From the NCBI GenBank assembly GCA_023415205.1, contig JAEZLR010000033.1:41440-105439 (forward strand): a DNA stretch of 64,000 nucleotides, written 5' to 3'. Within the stretch, counting starts at the first letter, position 1. The number at the start of each line of letters is the position of its first letter. The DNA is from Bacillota bacterium. Lineage in GTDB: Bacteria; Bacillota; Clostridia; DSM-8532. The notes beneath the pieces were generated by a model, which ran no database searches, was not told the DNA's origin, and saw only the letters and a program-made list of their open reading frames with translations. A program made the position numbers and the translations under genes. Positions 7,875 through 15,567 of this stretch are shown piece by piece.

Positions 7875-8576
7875 ATGAAAATCGCAGGTTTACAAAAGAA
7901 TTCAATGGTTGATTATCCGGGGAAGCTTGCGGCGGTGGTTTTTACGCAAGGCTGCAATATGAATTGCGGTTATTGTCATAACCGCTGCCTTATAGGTAGT
8001 GAGCAAAAGCATGAGGTTATAGACGAAGAATACGTTCTGTCCTTTCTTCAAAAGCGCAGAGGTCTTTTGGACGGCGTGGTGGTCTCCGGGGGAGAGCCCA
8101 CGCTTCAAAAGGATCTGGAGGGCTTTCTGGCCAGGGTACGGGGTATGGGCTATCAGCTCAAGTTGGATACCAACGGCACGCATCCTGAGCTTTTAAGGCA
8201 GATCATTGACCATGGTCTGGTGGATTACGTGGCCATGGATATCAAGGCTCCCTTGTGTAAATACCGTCAGGTATGCTGTTCACCGGTGGATACCCGAAAG
8301 CTGTGTGAAAGCATCACGATTCTTAAGGCCGGTAGAGTTGATTATGAGTTCCGTACAACCTATACTCCCGAGCTTAATGACGATGACCTTAAGGACATTA
8401 CCCATACCATCAAGGGTGCCCAGAAATACGTTCTGCAGCAATATCGTGAAGTGGATGAAAAAGAGGGCCTCTATACGGGCGTGGTTGAAAAGAGGAGTAT
8501 TCTTCGGAGCATTATTGAAGAAATGCTTGGGAGTGTGGGTGCTTTACAATTCAGAGGCGAATTTGGTAAGATATAA
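7875..8576 (+). CDS. nrdG: Anaerobic ribonucleotide reductase activating protein (radical SAM)
   Basis: 233 residues. It generates the glycyl radical on NrdD using a [4Fe-4S] cluster and S-adenosylmethionine. The cluster motif CxxxCxxC is seen in GCNMNCGYCHN at about residues 29-38, followed by VVSGGEPTLQ, the GGE SAM-binding motif. I chose the ATG at 7875 (MKIAGLQKNSMVDYPG) because CGGAGG lies about 9 bases upstream; the in-frame ATG at 7845 would bury that site. The sequence is closer to the NrdG2/PflA-like clade than to E. coli NrdG. It follows nrdD by 145 bases containing a weak hairpin, so the two are probably cotranscribed. Confidence 0.93.
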   Translation: MKIAGLQKNSMVDYPGKLAAVVFTQGCNMNCGYCHNRCLIGSEQKHEVIDEEYVLSFLQKRRGLLDGVVVSGGEPTLQKDLEGFLARVRGMGYQLKLDTNGTHPELLRQIIDHGLVDYVAMDIKAPLCKYRQVCCSPVDTRKLCESITILKAGRVDYEFRTTYTPELNDDDLKDITHTIKGAQKYVLQQYREVDEKEGLYTGVVEKRSILRSIIEEMLGSVGALQFRGEFGKI

Positions 8577-8593
8577 AGAGATAGAGATGAAAC

Positions 8594-8619
8594 ACGACGG
8601 GCTCTCCCGTCGTTCTTTT
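8594..8619 (+). terminator. Terminator after nrdG
   Basis: A perfect 8-bp stem ACGACGGG/CCCGTCGT (8594-8601 with 8606-8613), a CTCT loop and a T-rich tail. Confidence 0.7.
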
Positions 8620-8648
8620 ATGAATTAAGGAATAAGGTGGGTTATCGC

Positions 8649-9908
8649 TTGTACAAAGAAATCATCCTAGAAAATAACCTTACGGTGATTTATGAGCGCC
8701 TGAATCATCTTAAATCAGTTTCCTTCGGCGTATGGATAGGTGCAGGATCAAGAAATGAAATGGAGGCAGAGAACGGTATCTCCCATTTCATTGAGCATAT
8801 GGTTTTTAAAGGGACAGAAAAACGCAGCGCCAAGGATATCGCTTGTGACATAGACAAGATTGGTGGACAGATCAATGCATTCACTGGAAAGGATTGTACC
8901 TGTTTTTACACCAAAACCCTGGATTCCGACTTGGAAACAGCGGTGGATGTTCTGTCGGATATGTTGTTTCACTCGGTTTTTGATCCTAAACATATAGAAA
9001 CAGAAAAGAAGGTTGTTTATGAAGAGATCAGCATGTATGAGGATGATCCTGAGGAGCTTGTGCATGATCTTCTGACCGAGAGAATCTGGAGTGACGGGCC
9101 ATTGGGCTATCCCATCCTGGGAACCCAGGTCTCCTTGGGGAATTTGACACGGGAATCCCTTTTTGAATATATGTCCACCTACTATATCCCCGACAATTGT
9201 CTCATTTCGGTGGTGGGCAATTTTGAAGAGGAACACCTGCTTGATATCATCCGCAAATATTTTGGTGCCTGGAAGCCCCTTTCCTATTGCCGTTTTTCCA
9301 AAGAACGGCCAGTATTCAAGAATGATTTTGTCTACAGGGATAAGGACACTGAGCAAACCCATCTGTGCATGGGCTTCAGGGGCCTTCCCCTCACCGATAG
9401 GCGTGTTTATCCCCTGATGATACTCAATAATATTATCGGAGGAGGTATGAGCTCCAGGCTCTTTCAAAGCATCAGGGAGGAGCTGGGCCTCGTGTACTCG
9501 GTTTACTCTTTCCCGACCTCCTTCCGCGATTGTGGTATGTTTACCATCTATGCGGCAACCAACCCCGACAGGGCTGAACAGGTTATTGAGCGAATGGGTA
9601 TGGAGGTAAAGGAGATTCTGAAAAACGGTATAACAGAGACTGAACTGATCCGTAGCAAGAATCAACTCAAAGGAAGCTTTATCCTTGGTCTGGACAGCAC
9701 CTCCGGGCGTATGAGCTCCATAGGTAAAAATAAACTAATCACAGGGGTGGTGCGTACTCCGGAAGAGATCCTGATGCTGATCGACCAGGTTACCACGTCC
9801 GCCATCCATGATCTGGCCCAATGGATTTTTGGGAAGGGGGATATTGGTGCCGCAGTATTAGGTAGCATCCCTGTATCCTCAAAATCCCTTCAGGCATTTA
9901 AGGTGTGA
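8649..9908 (+). CDS. M16 family (insulinase-like) zinc peptidase
   Basis: About 419 residues. The zinc site is the inverted HxxEH motif in GISHFIEHMVFKGTEKRS with a distal Glu in EEISMYEDDPEE. The C-terminal M16 half has GGGMSSRLFQSIREELGLVYSVYSF. The most likely start is TTG 8649, giving MYKEIILENNLTVIYE, which resembles family N-termini; AAGGTGG ends 7 bases before it. A GTG at 8637 is the alternative. In Bacillus the homologue MlpA/YmxG lies just upstream of spoVFA-spoVFB, and here too the gene is followed by dpaAB, supporting orthology. The substrate is unknown. No signal peptide, so it is cytoplasmic. A hairpin follows the stop. Confidence 0.9.
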   Translation: MYKEIILENNLTVIYERLNHLKSVSFGVWIGAGSRNEMEAENGISHFIEHMVFKGTEKRSAKDIACDIDKIGGQINAFTGKDCTCFYTKTLDSDLETAVDVLSDMLFHSVFDPKHIETEKKVVYEEISMYEDDPEELVHDLLTERIWSDGPLGYPILGTQVSLGNLTRESLFEYMSTYYIPDNCLISVVGNFEEEHLLDIIRKYFGAWKPLSYCRFSKERPVFKNDFVYRDKDTEQTHLCMGFRGLPLTDRRVYPLMILNNIIGGGMSSRLFQSIREELGLVYSVYSFPTSFRDCGMFTIYAATNPDRAEQVIERMGMEVKEILKNGITETELIRSKNQLKGSFILGLDSTSGRMSSIGKNKLITGVVRTPEEILMLIDQVTTSAIHDLAQWIFGKGDIGAAVLGSIPVSSKSLQAFKV

Positions 9909-9946
9909 GAGGCTTAAACTAAAAAGTTTCCATATTACCGTATTCT

Positions 9947-9980
9947 AAGGGGTATCCGAAAAGGGATACCCCTTGTATTT
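9947..9980 (+). terminator. Terminator after M16 peptidase gene
   Basis: A perfect 11-bp stem AAGGGGTATCC/GGATACCCCTT (9947-9957 with 9964-9974) with a GAAAAG loop. The T-tract is short (GTATTTAT). Confidence 0.65.
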
Positions 9981-10054
9981 ATGTTAAAGACCATAATCCA
10001 TGAGGATCCTGAGCCAAGGGTGAAACCCCATAAGGATATTCCCTTTAATCAATA

Positions 10055-10083
10055 CACCACCCTGCCCAACCCCTCATAAGATA
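10055..10083 (+). promoter_or_regulatory. Candidate sigma-K-type promoter for dpaAB
   Basis: CACC (10055-10058), a 16-base spacer and CATAAGATA (10075-10083, matching CATAnnnTA) fit the mother-cell sigma-K consensus, which would suit a late sporulation operon. Found by eye; a vegetative promoter is not excluded. Confidence 0.45.
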
Positions 10084-10117
10084 TAATGTCGAGCAACTTT
10101 TGAGGAGGTAGGGCGTA

Positions 10118-10993
10118 ATGTACAGGAGGAAATTTGCTGTTCTGGGTGGAGATATGAGAAATGTCTATCTGGCCGAACAGCTTAAGAAGGATTATCAATA
10201 TGTTGAGATATATGGCTTTGATAAAAGCGGAAAACCCTGGGCGATCAAGAATTCACCGCTGGACTTTGTTTTGGAAGGGGCACGGGTTATCGTTGGTGGA
10301 ATTCCCCTTTTGTCAGATAATAATTATCTCACAACCCCTTTATCCAAAGAAAAGCTGAATATCAGCGAGGTTATGGAAAAGGTACCCCAGCAGGCCCTCT
10401 TTATTGCAGGGAAGATACCGGAGAACGTTATCAGGCAATTTTCAGAGAAAAACATCAAGTGCGTGGATATCGTCGAGCGAGAGGAGCTTGCTGTACTCAA
10501 TGCTGTGCCAACGGCTGAGGGCGCCATTCACATTCTCTTGCAGGAGCTGCCCATGACTTTGATGGGAAGCCGGATTCTCATTGTTGGTTACGGGCGTATA
10601 GGTAAAATACTGGCTAAGATGCTCCAGGGCTTTGGTGTGGAAGTCTGGGCCGCTGCAAGAAAATACTCGGACATTGCCTGGATAGAGGCGCAAGGCCTGA
10701 AACCAGTGGCCGTTCATCAATTGGGCCGCTATGTTTCCGATATGGATGCCATTATTAATACGGTACCTTCATTGGTGATAACCAGAGAGATATTGGAGAA
10801 AACCAGGAACGACTGCTTCTTGCTAGATTTGGCTTCTGCGCCTGGAGGTTTTGACTTTAAGGCGGCTGAAGCTTTTGGCCTTAAAACCAAGTGGGCCCTA
10901 GGGTTGCCCGGTAAAATAGCACCGTTGACAGCCGGAGATATCATACGGAGAACCATTTACAACATCATTGAAGAAGAGGGGGGTGCTTTTTAG
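10118..10993 (+). CDS. dpaA: Dipicolinate synthase subunit A
   Basis: 291 residues. With DpaB it oxidises the lysine-pathway intermediate to dipicolinic acid in the mother cell; the product fills the spore core with calcium and gives heat resistance. The N-terminal part (FAVLGGDMRNVYLAEQL) and the central Rossmann fold (MGSRILIVGYGRIGKILAKML, about 148-168) are typical of SpoVFA. GAGGAGGTAGGGC precedes the ATG at 10118. The TAG stop shares one base with the GTG start of dpaB. A sigma-K-like promoter lies just upstream. Its presence is good evidence for endospore formation. Confidence 0.96.
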   Translation: MYRRKFAVLGGDMRNVYLAEQLKKDYQYVEIYGFDKSGKPWAIKNSPLDFVLEGARVIVGGIPLLSDNNYLTTPLSKEKLNISEVMEKVPQQALFIAGKIPENVIRQFSEKNIKCVDIVEREELAVLNAVPTAEGAIHILLQELPMTLMGSRILIVGYGRIGKILAKMLQGFGVEVWAAARKYSDIAWIEAQGLKPVAVHQLGRYVSDMDAIINTVPSLVITREILEKTRNDCFLLDLASAPGGFDFKAAEAFGLKTKWALGLPGKIAPLTAGDIIRRTIYNIIEEEGGAF

Positions 10994-11571
10994 TGGATAT
11001 TCGGGGAAAAAAGATTGGATTTGCTTTAACGGGTTCTTTTTGCACCATTCAGGATGTGATGGTGGAACTGGAACGTTTGGTCTTTCTAGGGGCTGATGTG
11101 ACCCCCATCCTTTCAAACAGTGTTGCTACCATTAATTCACGCTTTGGCCGGGCTGAGGATACCCGTAAGCGCGTTGAACTAATCACTGGCAAGCCTTGCA
11201 TTGAGACCATTGCGGAAGCTGAACCCATTGGTCCTAAGGGAATGCTGGATTTGCTGATAATTGCGCCTTGTACAGGCAATACACTGGGGAAGATTGCCAA
11301 CGGCATCACCGATACTTCCGTTACCATGGCCTCTAAAGCCAACCTGAGAAACCAAATGCCTGTGGTATTAGCCATCGCCACCAATGATGGGCTTTCGGGA
11401 AGCGCAAAAAACCTTGGGCTCTTACTTAATACAAAGAATCTCTACTTTGTGCCTTTCGGGCAGGATGACCCTGAGAAAAAGACCAACTCCCTGGTGGCCC
11501 GTTTCGGACTCATCGTCCCCACCATTGAGCTTGCCCTGGAGGGAAAGCAGATTGAGCCTATGCTGGTTTAG
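10993..11571 (+). CDS. dpaB: Dipicolinate synthase subunit B (flavoprotein)
   Basis: 192 residues starting at GTG 10993, one base overlapping the dpaA stop. It belongs to the HFCD flavoprotein family: GKKIGFALTGSFCTIQDVM is the FMN-binding P-loop-like start, and APCTGNTLGKIANGITDTSVT is the typical SpoVFB motif. The subunit pairs with DpaA. Unlike in Bacillus, asd and dap genes do not follow; a MATE transporter does. Confidence 0.95.
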   Translation: MDIRGKKIGFALTGSFCTIQDVMVELERLVFLGADVTPILSNSVATINSRFGRAEDTRKRVELITGKPCIETIAEAEPIGPKGMLDLLIIAPCTGNTLGKIANGITDTSVTMASKANLRNQMPVVLAIATNDGLSGSAKNLGLLLNTKNLYFVPFGQDDPEKKTNSLVARFGLIVPTIELALEGKQIEPMLV

Positions 11572-11774
11572 CCCCATTGGGTGAGAAACAGGTTTAGATG
11601 TTATAAAATGCTGGACAAAAGGACTCGGGGCTGAAATCCGGGTCCTTTAAATGACAAAGCCTTTAAGCATTGGGTTTTCTCTGGCATCTCCTGGGAGTAA
11701 TTCTTAAATGGTGCTACCCAGCAGCCGGTACCCATGCTAAAATAGATAATGAATTACTAAAGACAGGAGAACCC

Positions 11775-13160
11775 ATGAAACTATTTGACTTAAAGGATCG
11801 TCGCTTTTGGGGCCTCATTTTTAAGATTGGATTTCCCGTTGCGTTACAAAATTTAATCTTTAACAGCTTAACCCTGGTGGATAACATGCTTGTGGGCGGA
11901 TTGGGAGATTCCCATATCGCTGCGGTGGGAGTAGCCGGCAAGCTTAACTTTATTTTTTCCGTTCTCCTTTTTGGAATCAATAGCGGTGCCAATATTTTCA
12001 GCGCACAATTTTGGGGAAAGAAGGACCTCAAGGGGGTCAGGATGGTTCTTGGAACCAGCCTGATGATAGGCATGTCCTTAGCAGTTATTTTTACCTTTGT
12101 CGGAATCCTTTTCCCCCACCAGGTGGTAGACATTTTCTCCGATGACCCGGAGGTTATCAGGTTGGGGGCCAGCTATCTACGGATTTTAGCGTTTACCTTC
12201 CCTATCGGGGCCATTTCCTCCTCCTTCAGTATTCAATCCCGAGGTGTGGGTCGGCCGCAGGTTCCGCTTTTGGCCAGTGCCACTGCGCTGATACTCAATG
12301 CGATCCTCGACTATATTCTGATCTATGGCAAGCTGGGAATGCCTATGATGGGTATCGAAGGAGCGGCTGTGGCCACCGTCATTGCCAAGGTGGTGGAATG
12401 TGTCATCCTGTTATCGGTAATATATGGGAAAAAATATGAATTGGCAGTTAAACTAAAGGATCTTAAGGGACTGAATAGGAAGTTTGTGGGTCGATTCATC
12501 GGACCTGTTACACCGGTCATGATCAATGAGCTTCTCTGGGCGGTAGGCGTTACCGGATATACCTATTTTTATGGTAAGCTGGGAACAGAGGCGGTAGCCA
12601 CTATTCAGATCCTAGATATCATCAACGGGATGTTTTTCTCGCTGTTCATGGGGCTGGGGAATGCCTGCGGGGCTATTATTGGCAATCTCATTGGAGCGGG
12701 AGAGGAACAGACCGCCAGAATCTATGCCAAGCGATCAATCCTTGTGGGCGTTTCCATGGGGGCTATCACAAGCGTGCTGCTCTTGTTGGGCGCACCCTTC
12801 TTCTTGAGCTTCTTTAGCATTTCCGAGGCCACTCTGATAGTATGTAAAAAAACCCTCCTTGTCTATGCGGCGTATACCATCCCCAAGCTGATTAACATGA
12901 TTATGATTGTGGGCGTGTGCAGAAGCGGAGGGGATACCGTCTATTCTGCCATCATCGATGTGGGAGCGCCTTGGTTGATAGGACTTCCCCTGGCTTTTCT
13001 GGGAGTTCAGGTGCTAGCCCTTCCGGTGTATTGGGTGATGGCCCTTATCAATATTGAGGAGCTAGTGAAAAGCATTCTGGGCCTCTATCGGTTGATTTCA
13101 GGGAAATGGCTGCATAATCTGGTGAGAAATTTCAATACGGGAGGCCAAGAGGTAGCTTAG
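11775..13160 (+). CDS. MATE family efflux transporter
   Basis: About 461 residues with twelve hydrophobic helices in two homologous halves. The MATE signatures are FPVALQNLIFNSLTLVDNMLVGGLGD in the first helices and the matching MINELLWAVGVTGYTYFYGKLG in the second half. These transporters export cationic drugs or metabolites using Na+ or H+ gradients; the substrate is not predictable. I chose the ATG at 11775 (MKLFDLKD) behind CAGGAGA. An earlier in-frame start would add a 35-residue extension lacking a ribosome site. It sits about 200 bases after dpaB and ends 31 bases before the DUF2161 gene. Confidence 0.92.
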   Translation: MKLFDLKDRRFWGLIFKIGFPVALQNLIFNSLTLVDNMLVGGLGDSHIAAVGVAGKLNFIFSVLLFGINSGANIFSAQFWGKKDLKGVRMVLGTSLMIGMSLAVIFTFVGILFPHQVVDIFSDDPEVIRLGASYLRILAFTFPIGAISSSFSIQSRGVGRPQVPLLASATALILNAILDYILIYGKLGMPMMGIEGAAVATVIAKVVECVILLSVIYGKKYELAVKLKDLKGLNRKFVGRFIGPVTPVMINELLWAVGVTGYTYFYGKLGTEAVATIQILDIINGMFFSLFMGLGNACGAIIGNLIGAGEEQTARIYAKRSILVGVSMGAITSVLLLLGAPFFLSFFSISEATLIVCKKTLLVYAAYTIPKLINMIMIVGVCRSGGDTVYSAIIDVGAPWLIGLPLAFLGVQVLALPVYWVMALINIEELVKSILGLYRLISGKWLHNLVRNFNTGGQEVA

Positions 13161-13191
13161 GCTTGGCACAAAAATATAAGTCGAAGGGCCG

Positions 13192-13905
13192 ATGTTTATG
13201 CGGGAAAGTGATCTATATGCTCCCATTAGAGAATGGCTGATAAAAAGAGAGTATCAGCCCAAGGCTGAGGTCAGGGACATGGATGTCATGGCAGTGAGGG
13301 AGGATACCCTCCTGGTGGTTGAGCTTAAGAACACCCTGAATCTTGAAGTCATCCTTCAGGCGGTGGATCGGCAAAAGCTGGCTGATATTGTCTATATCGG
13401 TGTTCCCAAAAAGGGGAGGACTTTATTCACCAAGCGTTGGAAGCTACTGATGCATCTTCTTAAACGTCTCGAATTAGGACTGCTCCTGGTTTCCTTTAAA
13501 GAGGGCTTTGGATATGTGGAGGAGGCTGTGGAGCCCATCCCCTTTGATCGTAACCTAAGCCGTGCCAAGGCCAGAAAAAGAAAAGACCTTGCCCTGACGG
13601 AGTATCATAAACGCCACGGGGATGCGAACACAGGGGGGGTCAGTAAAACCAAGCTGATGACCGCTTACCGTGAAAATGCTTTATCCATCGCCTATTATCT
13701 GAGCAAACAGGGGCCCTTAAGTCCTAAAAGACTCAGAGAGCTGGGAACAGGCCCTAAAACCACGGTAATTCTGAGTAAGAACTTTTATGGCTGGTTTTTT
13801 TCTGTGAGAAAAGGGCTCTATGGCCTCTCGGAGGAAGGAAACAAAGCCTTGACCCAATATCACGAGTACATTCAAATTCTGGAGGAAGCAGGGAGAAATC
13901 AATGA
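13192..13905 (+). CDS. DUF2161 family protein (PD-(D/E)XK nuclease-like)
   Basis: 237 residues. The first about 110 residues carry a pattern like restriction-endonuclease folds: an N-terminal Glu/Asp region (MRESDLYAPIREWL), then MDVMAVREDTLLVVELKN, giving D-x(n)-E-x-K. The C-terminal part (about 150-237) resembles a winged helix (LSIAYYLSKQGPLSPKRLRELG). This matches DUF2161, putative PD-(D/E)XK phosphodiesterases of unknown role. Start at 13192 or 13198, both close to GAAGGG. It overlaps the next gene by four bases (ATGA), so the two are translationally coupled. Confidence 0.8.
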   Translation: MFMRESDLYAPIREWLIKREYQPKAEVRDMDVMAVREDTLLVVELKNTLNLEVILQAVDRQKLADIVYIGVPKKGRTLFTKRWKLLMHLLKRLELGLLLVSFKEGFGYVEEAVEPIPFDRNLSRAKARKRKDLALTEYHKRHGDANTGGVSKTKLMTAYRENALSIAYYLSKQGPLSPKRLRELGTGPKTTVILSKNFYGWFFSVRKGLYGLSEEGNKALTQYHEYIQILEEAGRNQ

Positions 13906-14363
13906 GACGGAAGGACAAGGAAATAACCGATAAGACCTTAATAGAGGACATATTGAACAGATCGGAACTGGTGAGGCTGGCCATGGTGGACGGTGGGGAG
14001 CCCTATGTGGTGACGTTGAATTATGTCTACAAGGACAACGCATTGTACATTCATTCTGCTCCAGAAGGGCGGAAAATAGACATTCTCAGACGTAACAACC
14101 GGGTGGCCTTTACGGTAGATACCGATGTATCCCTCTATCTCGGAAAAGAGGCCTGTGATTGTACGACTCACTATAAAAGCGTATTCGGCACCGGCGAGGC
14201 CTTCTTTGTCGAGGGGCTGGAGGAAAAAGCCCATGCCCTTGATTGGCTTATGGTAAAGCATGGCGGCCAGGGAAACAATGCCTATCCGGAATCATTGCTT
14301 GGGCGTACGGCCATTTTGCGCATAGCCATCGAGTCCCTGACCGGTAAAAAATCAGGCTTTTAA
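13902..14363 (+). CDS. NimA-like pyridoxamine 5'-phosphate oxidase family flavoprotein
   Basis: 153 residues forming a split beta-barrel FMN-binding protein: MRRKDKEI at the start, then LVRLAMVDGGEPYVVTLNYVYKD, LYIHSAPEGRKIDILRRNNRVAFTVD and a GTGEAFFVE strand. Members include 5-nitroimidazole resistance proteins (Nim) and heme or flavin reductases; the conserved His in IHSAPEGRK supports the Nim-like subgroup. True substrate unknown. Start overlaps the DUF2161 stop. Confidence 0.85.
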   Translation: MRRKDKEITDKTLIEDILNRSELVRLAMVDGGEPYVVTLNYVYKDNALYIHSAPEGRKIDILRRNNRVAFTVDTDVSLYLGKEACDCTTHYKSVFGTGEAFFVEGLEEKAHALDWLMVKHGGQGNNAYPESLLGRTAILRIAIESLTGKKSGF

Positions 14364-14413
14364 TGAGAATTCGAAGAGGGTAGAGGTTTTGTAGGAAGAA
14401 ACGAAACTCCTGC

Positions 14414-14442
14414 TTGCTTAAATGGAGTCTTGCATGTATAAT
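14414..14442 (+). promoter_or_regulatory. Sigma-A promoter of the lacI-cbp operon
   Basis: TTGCTT (14414-14419), a 17-base spacer and TATAAT (14437-14442). The expected transcription start lies just before the operator at 14455. Confidence 0.75.
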
Positions 14443-14454
14443 TAAATCAGATAA

Positions 14455-14468
14455 TAAACGCGCGTTTA
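14455..14468 (+). promoter_or_regulatory. LacI-type operator (perfect 14-bp palindrome)
   Basis: TAAACGCGCGTTTA is a perfect palindrome with the central CG typical of LacI/GalR-family operators. It lies 13 bases after the -10 and 26 bases before the LacI start codon, where bound repressor would block transcription. Confidence 0.75.
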
Positions 14469-14493
14469 CGAAGTGAATAAGAAGGTTTTCCCT

Positions 14494-15543
14494 ATGAAGA
14501 GTGAAGAAATTGCAAAGATAGCCGGTGTATCCCGAAGTACGGTGTCCAGGGTCATCAATAATTACAGCAACGTTCCTGAGAAGACTCGGGAGAAGGTTAT
14601 GAAGGTCATCAAGGAGTATCATTTTGAGCCCAATACCTCTGCCAGGGTTCTTGCAGGGAAGGGGACCGATACCCTCGGCCTGTTTTTATTCAGTATCTAT
14701 GATAAAAAAAATCCTCATAGGGTATATGGTAACAGCTATTTTGGTCCATTTGTGGATGCTGTTATTGATACGGGTAACTATAAAGGCTACTACATTATGG
14801 TTCATACTATCTACGACCCCTCGGAATGCTGGCGCATTCGCCAGACCTTTTCTCAAAAGCGTATCGACGGGGGTATTATTATCGGTACCGAGAGGACTCA
14901 GGAAATTCAATCCATATTATCGGAATTAAATTATCCTCTGGCCATAGTGGATTACGATCCCGAGGAAATTAAGGCCATTATGCCTAGGGATGCCAAAATC
15001 TCAGTGATTAACTCTGACGATGCAAAGGGAATGAGTGCCTGTGTGGATGAGCTTGTTTCTCTGGGGCATACCGAGATCGGGTTTATCGAGGGCCGTGATA
15101 CCACCTACTCCGGTTATATCAGAAAAGAAGAGTTCATAAACAGAATGGCTTACCATGGACTTTCTGTTAATAAAAATCACTGGCTTAAGGGTGAATTTGT
15201 CCGAGTCAAAACAGAAGCAGCGGTTAGAAAACTGATCAAGTCTGGGAATATTCCAACCGCCATAATTGCCTGTAACGATGAAATGGCATTAGCAGCCATG
15301 GATACCTTTAAGCAGCAGGGCTTTAGAGTACCAGAGGATATTTCAATCATAGGTTATGACGATTCACCCGCAGCCTCGGTGGTCAGGCCATCTCTTTCAA
15401 CCATCAGAATTCCCTTTTATAACATGGCACAAAAGGCCGTTGAGGCGCTTTCAGATATGTTGGAGAATAAAACGACGGGGCTCATGCATCATCAACTGGA
15501 TGTCGAATTGATTCAACGTGAATCGTGCTCCAAAAGGCCGTAA
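14494..15543 (+). CDS. LacI-family repressor of the cellobiose phosphorylase operon
   Basis: 349 residues. The helix-turn-helix MKSEEIAKIAGVSRSTVSRVINN is at the extreme N-terminus, with the hinge helix near EPNTSARVLAG. A periplasmic-binding-protein-like sugar domain follows (DTLGLFLFS ... IIACNDEMALAAMDTFKQQGFRVPEDISIIGYDD). I chose ATG 14494, which follows GAAGG; a GTG at 14473 is in frame but lies before that site. The perfect palindrome upstream and the GH94 gene 24 bases downstream indicate an autoregulated repressor responding to cellobiose or a cello-oligosaccharide; the ligand is inferred from context. Confidence 0.92.
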   Translation: MKSEEIAKIAGVSRSTVSRVINNYSNVPEKTREKVMKVIKEYHFEPNTSARVLAGKGTDTLGLFLFSIYDKKNPHRVYGNSYFGPFVDAVIDTGNYKGYYIMVHTIYDPSECWRIRQTFSQKRIDGGIIIGTERTQEIQSILSELNYPLAIVDYDPEEIKAIMPRDAKISVINSDDAKGMSACVDELVSLGHTEIGFIEGRDTTYSGYIRKEEFINRMAYHGLSVNKNHWLKGEFVRVKTEAAVRKLIKSGNIPTAIIACNDEMALAAMDTFKQQGFRVPEDISIIGYDDSPAASVVRPSLSTIRIPFYNMAQKAVEALSDMLENKTTGLMHHQLDVELIQRESCSKRP

Positions 15544-15567
15544 AAAGAAAGTTAGGAGAGGACGACT

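Noticed and set aside
8748..9665. 305-codon minus-strand frame opposite the M16 peptidase gene
   Set aside because: The plus-strand frame has clear M16 motifs; the antisense frame has none and lacks a start signal.
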